A DNA stretch of 14,924 nt. Origin: Minisyncoccota bacterium. GTDB taxonomy: Bacteria; Patescibacteriota; Minisyncoccia; Minisyncoccales; CG1-02-41-26. Shown here in pieces: positions 11,299 through 14,924 of this stretch. The position numbers and the translations under genes are program-made. The stretch is from the NCBI GenBank assembly GCA_028715435.1, contig JAQURU010000011.1:1-14924 (forward strand). Direction: 5' to 3'. The notes under the pieces were generated by a model. It was not told the DNA's origin. It saw only the letters and a program-made list of their open reading frames with translations, and searched no databases. Every line of letters begins with the position of its first letter. Within the stretch, counting starts at the first letter, position 1.

Positions 11299-13008
11299 TT
11301 AAAATTGGATAGTTTGGCCAGGAGAAATTTCTTTTACTTTTTCCATTTTCTCTTTAGCTTGTTTTTCTTGTTCTTGATTTTTGATATCTTCCAATGATTC
11401 TTTAATAGCTTCTTTCAATTTTTCTTTATTAATAACTTGCTTCTCTTTTTTAACAACTGCTTGTTGTTTTTTGGAAAAAGATATAGTGTTGCGCAATAAC
11501 AGCTCTTCCAAAGAGCCCTTGCGCGGCTCTTGGTTAGTTTCTGCGCTTATTTCAGCTGGCTGATTAGAAGGCTGATTTTCGGGATTATTCTCGGCTTCAA
11601 GCTTTTTCAAACAGGTCTTGCAAAAAACCGGCCGTTTATTATCTGGCTTAAAGGGTACTTTAGTAGTTTTTTTGCACTCTTGGCATACGGCATCGTAAAG
11701 TTCAATCGGTTTTTTGATATCTTTTCTTAAAACAAAATCTCCGGTCCATCGGGCAATTTCTTCTTCTATGTTTTCTCTCTCGCTAGCATAATGTTCTCTG
11801 GAAAATTTAATAATATTCTCTTTTTCTGAATATTCTTGCTTGTCAAATCCAGCTAAAGTTTGAGCAGAAAAAGGATCGCTGGCTATGCCATCAACCATTA
11901 ACTTTACATAAACATTATATTTTCCCAAGTTAACAATGTCATTGGCTGTTAACTTAGGAGCAAACTCTTTTTCCAAAAATTCAGCGTCTTCTGCGCCAAC
12001 CCTAAAAACAATCATTGTGCCAACGTTACCGAAAACAGCGTCTCTGACTGTTTCTTCCATTTGAGCAATATATTGATGCCCTAAAGTTAAATCAAGCCGA
12101 TATTTTCTGGCTTCTGATAAAATATTAGCAAAACTTTCTGTAGCAAAATTTTGGAATTCATCAACATACAGAAAAAAGTCTTTTCTGTCTTCTTCTGGTG
12201 TGTCCACTCTGGACATTGCCGCTAATTGCAGCTTGGTAATCAAAAGCCCACCCAAAAGCTTAGAAGAATCTTCCCCGATCCTACCTTTTGATAAGTCCAT
12301 AATTAAAATCTTTCCTTGGTCCATTATCGCTCTCATATCAATAGATGACTGGGTTTGGCCAATAATATTTCTAATTAAGGGAGAGGAAATAAACTGGCCA
12401 ATCTTGTTTTGAATGGCAGCTGTGGCCTCTGTTTCGTAGCGCTGGGAATATTTGGCAAATTCATTTAACCAAAATGACTTAACAATTGGGTCTTTTATTT
12501 GTTCAACTACCTTGGCCCTGTATTCTTCATCAGCCAATAACCTGTTAACGCCCAGCAAAGTTGAACCAGGGTATTCCAAAAGTGATAATATACAATTGTT
12601 TAATATATATTCCATGCGAGCCGACCAAACATCGGGCCAAATCTTTTTAAAAACGCCCATAAGCCCCGAGGCCACCAAATGCCTGAATTCAATATCTACT
12701 TTTTCCATTACATTAAAGCTAATTGGATAGTCTAAATCCGCGGGGTTGAAATAAACAACATCTTTAAGTCTTTCTTGGGGTACATAATCCAAAAGCTCGC
12801 TGGCTGCTTCACCGTGCGGGTCAACAAATCCAATTCCATGGCCGTTTCTAATGTCTTGAATGGCTAAATTCTTTAATAACTGGGTTTTGCCCATCCCTGT
12901 TTTGCCAATAATATAAACGTGCTTTCGCCTATCATCTAACTTAATACCAAATTTTCTCCGTTCATTGCGAAAGGTTGTTTCTCCGAAAAATGTAATTTCT
13001 TCTGCCAT
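11299..13008 (-). CDS. VirD4/TraG-like (HerA-FtsK superfamily) ATPase with zinc ribbon
   Basis: These membrane-linked hexameric ATPases drive DNA or protein through type IV secretion or pilus machines. Residues 14-34 (RNERRKFGIKLDDRR...) lead into Walker A GKTGMGKT (35-42). Walker B is KILIMDLS (233-240), a second acidic motif FLYVDEFQNF lies at 279-288, and LGHQYIAQM (309-317) is the sensor-like segment typical of TraG/VirD4 relatives. A zinc ribbon follows (C442, C445, C463, C466), then a charged, probably coiled tail (500-560) ending PGQTIQF. There is no membrane helix; the neighbouring 435-residue protein probably provides the anchor. The 569 residues start at ATG 13008, no Shine-Dalgarno. 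From memory, Patescibacteria often have one long protein joining both parts; here they are separate genes. Substrate unknown. Confidence 0.85.
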   Translation of the reverse strand: MAEEITFFGETTFRNERRKFGIKLDDRRKHVYIIGKTGMGKTQLLKNLAIQDIRNGHGIGFVDPHGEAASELLDYVPQERLKDVVYFNPADLDYPISFNVMEKVDIEFRHLVASGLMGVFKKIWPDVWSARMEYILNNCILSLLEYPGSTLLGVNRLLADEEYRAKVVEQIKDPIVKSFWLNEFAKYSQRYETEATAAIQNKIGQFISSPLIRNIIGQTQSSIDMRAIMDQGKILIMDLSKGRIGEDSSKLLGGLLITKLQLAAMSRVDTPEEDRKDFFLYVDEFQNFATESFANILSEARKYRLDLTLGHQYIAQMEETVRDAVFGNVGTMIVFRVGAEDAEFLEKEFAPKLTANDIVNLGKYNVYVKLMVDGIASDPFSAQTLAGFDKQEYSEKENIIKFSREHYASERENIEEEIARWTGDFVLRKDIKKPIELYDAVCQECKKTTKVPFKPDNKRPVFCKTCLKKLEAENNPENQPSNQPAEISAETNQEPRKGSLEELLLRNTISFSKKQQAVVKKEKQVINKEKLKEAIKESLEDIKNQEQEKQAKEKMEKVKEISPGQTIQF

Positions 13009-13028
13009 ATTTTTTTAAATTCTTGCCT

Positions 13029-13067
13029 CGACCCCACCCCTCTGCCTTTGGCGGAGAAGTGGGGTCG
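13029..13067. repeat. 39-nt GC-rich hairpin repeat, copy A
   Basis: The arms CGACCCCAC and GTGGGGTCG pair exactly around a shorter inner stem. It starts 11 bases beyond the stop of the 435-residue gene and can be extended to 13026-13074 by CCTCGAC/GTCGAGG. Its reverse complement matches copy B (14422-14460) at 37 of 39 positions. No T-run follows leftward. Confidence 0.85.
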
Positions 13068-13077
13068 GTCGAGGTTT

Positions 13078-14385
13078 TCACTCAACTGGTAAGTTAGGAG
13101 GAGGGCCGGCTTTTTTTGATTCAATAGCATCAAGGCCGGTTGCGGGCATTGAGGACTTGCTTGGAAAATGCCACAAAGTGGCTATTTCCTCTGGATTTAA
13201 AATTAAAGTTCCGCCTTCTCTGCCCGATTTATATTGGGGAAAATAATAAGGCCAGCGGCTTCGATAGCGCCTGATAATTTTTCGTTTTTTAATAAAAAGC
13301 CTTTGTTCTCTGAAAAAAGCTGGAGGCACAATTTTAGTGGTCATAAAAGGCTGAATACCGTTCAAGTTAGCTGTAGAAACACCAGTTGATAAATTCAAAA
13401 CAAGCCGCAAATTTGGCTTGAAAAAAACATCTCTTTTACCCAAAAGAATCATTCTAATAGTGGCTTGAAAACCATGCTTGCCCATTTTATTTTCAATGGC
13501 CTGAACTACTTCTTTTTCCCCTGGGCTTAAATGAAGCTCTGGGGGCAAAAGCGGTTCTGGCTTGGCTTCTTCTTTAAACGGCTCTTTGTCATGCAGCAAT
13601 AAATTAAAGGCCTCCCCCACAATTGTTTTGTTATCTTGAGCTGGCAAGGGCCTTTTGAGCAATTTAGACAATTCTTCCCTGCCTTCAACCCGCCAATCAT
13701 CCTCAAAGTCCTTGTTTACTGGCTTTAGCATAATCTGAAACCACAACTGTTCTCCTGGCTTTAACCTAGACATTCCTTCAAGTAAAACTGATAAAGGGTC
13801 TACTCTTCTTTCTTCTTCAATTTCCTGGGTTGGTTCAAAAAAATTCTGGTAGGTTTTAATGGGATAACACCTTTTTTTATGCATTTTAAAGTTGCAAGCC
13901 CACATATCCCATTCTTTGTTAGGAATATCCATTGGCACAAGCTTAGTGTAATCCATTGCTTGCTCTACTTCAACTTCTGGATATTGAGAGTAAATTGCGG
14001 ATTCAAAAACCTTCCTCATGCCTCCAGGAAGGTAAATATAAAAATGGATTTTACCGTCAATTGAAGCAATTTCCAAAGAAAAATTTAACAAATACTTGCC
14101 TTCAAACCATCTTTCTTTAAAATCAGGAGGGTCATAAAGCGTCCAAAAATTGGCAATAACCTGCTCCATGGCTTTTAAGGGCCTGTCTATTTCTTTGGGC
14201 ACCTTAACTTCCAAAACCGTCCAGTTAGCTTTAGCCCAAAATTTATCATTCATATACCATTCGTAGATAAACTTTAATTTAGGAAAAAGAATAAAAGGCA
14301 AGGGAAGCCACCACCAGGCCTTAAAGATTTGCCAAAGTATATTGAGAATTCCTTTAATAATTGGTAATAAGGCAGAAGGATCCAT
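13078..14385 (-). CDS. Membrane-anchored protein of unknown function, partner of the VirD4-like ATPase
   Basis: The 435 residues begin with a hydrophobic anchor at about 14-40 (ILWQIFKAWWWLPLPFILF), followed by a large soluble part. I recognise it from memory as the N-terminal module found in Patescibacteria ahead of VirD4/TraG-like ATPases: features include HFYIYLPGGMRKVFESAIYS, QYPEVEVEQAMDYTKLVP and YPIKTYQNFFEP. Near the C-terminus NPEEIATLWHFPSK and KKAGPPPNLP resemble the linker that leads straight into the ATPase domain in fused relatives. It probably holds the ATPase at the membrane or forms part of the channel; this is inference. The start is ATG 14385 without a Shine-Dalgarno. Near-identical inverted hairpin repeats flank the gene. 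A role in natural uptake, pilus assembly or secretion cannot be told apart here. Confidence 0.75.
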   Translation of the reverse strand: MDPSALLPIIKGILNILWQIFKAWWWLPLPFILFPKLKFIYEWYMNDKFWAKANWTVLEVKVPKEIDRPLKAMEQVIANFWTLYDPPDFKERWFEGKYLLNFSLEIASIDGKIHFYIYLPGGMRKVFESAIYSQYPEVEVEQAMDYTKLVPMDIPNKEWDMWACNFKMHKKRCYPIKTYQNFFEPTQEIEEERRVDPLSVLLEGMSRLKPGEQLWFQIMLKPVNKDFEDDWRVEGREELSKLLKRPLPAQDNKTIVGEAFNLLLHDKEPFKEEAKPEPLLPPELHLSPGEKEVVQAIENKMGKHGFQATIRMILLGKRDVFFKPNLRLVLNLSTGVSTANLNGIQPFMTTKIVPPAFFREQRLFIKKRKIIRRYRSRWPYYFPQYKSGREGGTLILNPEEIATLWHFPSKSSMPATGLDAIESKKAGPPPNLPVE

Positions 14386-14421
14386 TGGATAAAAATTTTA
14401 AATTTAAAGTTGAAATTCGCC

Positions 14422-14460
14422 CGACCCCACCCCTCCGCCAAAGGCAGAGGGGTGGGGTCG
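14422..14460. repeat. 39-nt GC-rich hairpin repeat, copy B
   Basis: CGACCCCACCCCTC and GAGGGGTGGGGTCG pair exactly, and CTCCGCC/GGCAGAG holds one C/A mismatch around the loop AAA. Copy A carries the same mismatch when reversed, so the two share an origin. It lies between the HARE-HTH gene stop and the start of the 435-residue gene. Confidence 0.88.
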
Positions 14461-14470
14461 TCTAGCTGAG

Positions 14471-14924
14471 TTAGGCGGTTTTAATTGCTAAAATATATTT
14501 TCCCTCTGTGTTGCGACTGAATTTTTGCTTATCAGACAAGCTTAAAAAAACAGTGTTGGGCTTAACCATCCTTTGCTTTTGAACAGCTGAAAGAATTTCC
14601 TCTTTAGCTAAGGGAGAATTCACTTCTAAAATTTTATAAATTACTTCTTTAACTGTTCCCGGAGTATATCCCCATTCATCAAGGCCGTATATGCCTCTGC
14701 CCACCAGCACAAATCTTGGATCTCTAATAAGTTCGTTATGAATTGTTTGGGGAAGCATTTTCCTCTTACTAAAAAGCTCTCCTTGCAATTCGCCAGCATT
14801 TTGGGCAATAACGCAAAAATGCAATGGCTGGCCTTGTTTTTTTAAAACCAAAAAAGCTGCATCCCGAACGCCTTTTGGCTTAATTTCCGGCCAAACAGAA
14901 AGGCCAAAGTTTCCTAATGGGCCT
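14471..14924 (-). CDS. HARE-HTH (winged-helix) domain protein, N-terminus off the window
   Basis: The frame is open from the right edge to TAA at 14471, giving the last 150 residues. Any start inside the window (for example a TTG at 14851) would be artificial, since conserved sequence continues upstream of it (GNFGLSVWPEIKPKGVRDAA). GVRDAAFLVLKKQGQPLHF, then QTIHNELIRDPRFVLVGRG and IYGLDEWGYTPGTV, is a HARE-HTH domain, as in the RNA polymerase delta subunit and some chromatin proteins. A second winged-helix-like unit follows (VIYKILEVNSPLAKEEILSA to FSRNTEGKYILAI). In Patescibacteria, as I recall, this domain often ends a protein with sigma-factor region-4-like helices; that part is not visible here. 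A transcription role is likely. It precedes the membrane protein/ATPase pair and may share its transcript. Confidence 0.75.
   Translation of the reverse strand, partial: GPLGNFGLSVWPEIKPKGVRDAAFLVLKKQGQPLHFCVIAQNAGELQGELFSKRKMLPQTIHNELIRDPRFVLVGRGIYGLDEWGYTPGTVKEVIYKILEVNSPLAKEEILSAVQKQRMVKPNTVFLSLSDKQKFSRNTEGKYILAIKTA

Noticed and set aside
12936..13133. 65-codon minus-strand frame across the ATPase/membrane protein junction
   Set aside because: It overlaps both genes in another frame and runs through the hairpin repeat; no homology is recognisable.
13029..14460. The 39-nt repeats as a CRISPR array or as terminators
   Set aside because: There are only two good copies, 1.4 kb apart and inverted, with a gene between, and no T-run follows on the transcribed strand.
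14471..14851. TTG at 14851 as the true start of the HARE-HTH gene
   Set aside because: Conserved family residues continue upstream in the same frame to the window edge, so the gene is simply cut off.

Overview
The window looks like a piece of a small, AT-rich bacterial genome of the candidate phyla radiation (Patescibacteria, probably Parcubacteria-like; the lineage is an inference). The signs are tight packing with overlapping genes, almost no Shine-Dalgarno sequences, tRNA genes without an encoded CCA end, GC-rich hairpin repeats and AT-only palindromes between genes, a membrane-protein/VirD4-type ATPase pair, and a HARE-HTH protein. A release factor 2 gene with its programmed frameshift shows that UGA is still a stop codon, which argues against the recoded Gracilibacteria/SR1 lineages.

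Almost everything lies on the minus strand and reads from the right edge to the left. Right block (14924-8277): the C-terminal part of a HARE-HTH regulator, a 435-residue membrane-anchored protein and a VirD4/TraG-like ATPase with a zinc ribbon (together they look like one machine split into two genes), phosphoglycerate kinase with several altered active-site positions, a RecJ-like DHH phosphoesterase, and RNase HI. Hairpin repeats separate these genes. The block ends at a two-way terminator facing rnpB.

Middle block (8277-4132): rnpB (RNase P RNA) runs on the plus strand from a consensus promoter. Divergent from it, murJ (lipid II flippase) and the overlapping lepA (elongation factor 4) run on the minus strand to a terminator that is a perfect 50-bp palindrome. 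lepA carries in-frame insertions made of palindromes and AT-rich sequence. Facing lepA is a 32-residue membrane peptide gene on the plus strand.

Left block (4000-455): a division/translation operon, ftsB-like - tRNA-Gly(CCC) - tRNA-Thr(CGT) - prfB (+1 frameshift) - ftsE - ftsX - tRNA-Gln(CTG), closed by a terminator. Beyond it the window ends in a truncated D-Ala-D-Ala dipeptidase-like gene, the only gene here with a strong Shine-Dalgarno sequence.

Together the genes serve the cell wall and division (FtsB, FtsEX, MurJ, dipeptidase), translation and RNA processing (RF2, LepA, tRNAs, RNase P), nucleic-acid metabolism (RNase HI, DHH nuclease), glycolysis (Pgk) and probable DNA or protein transport at the membrane. 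The points most worth a second look are the palindromic insertions in lepA, the two inverted 39-nt repeats around the 435-residue gene, the paired loss of the RNase P L15 GGU motif and tRNA-encoded CCA, and the two divergent promoters with overlapping -10 boxes.
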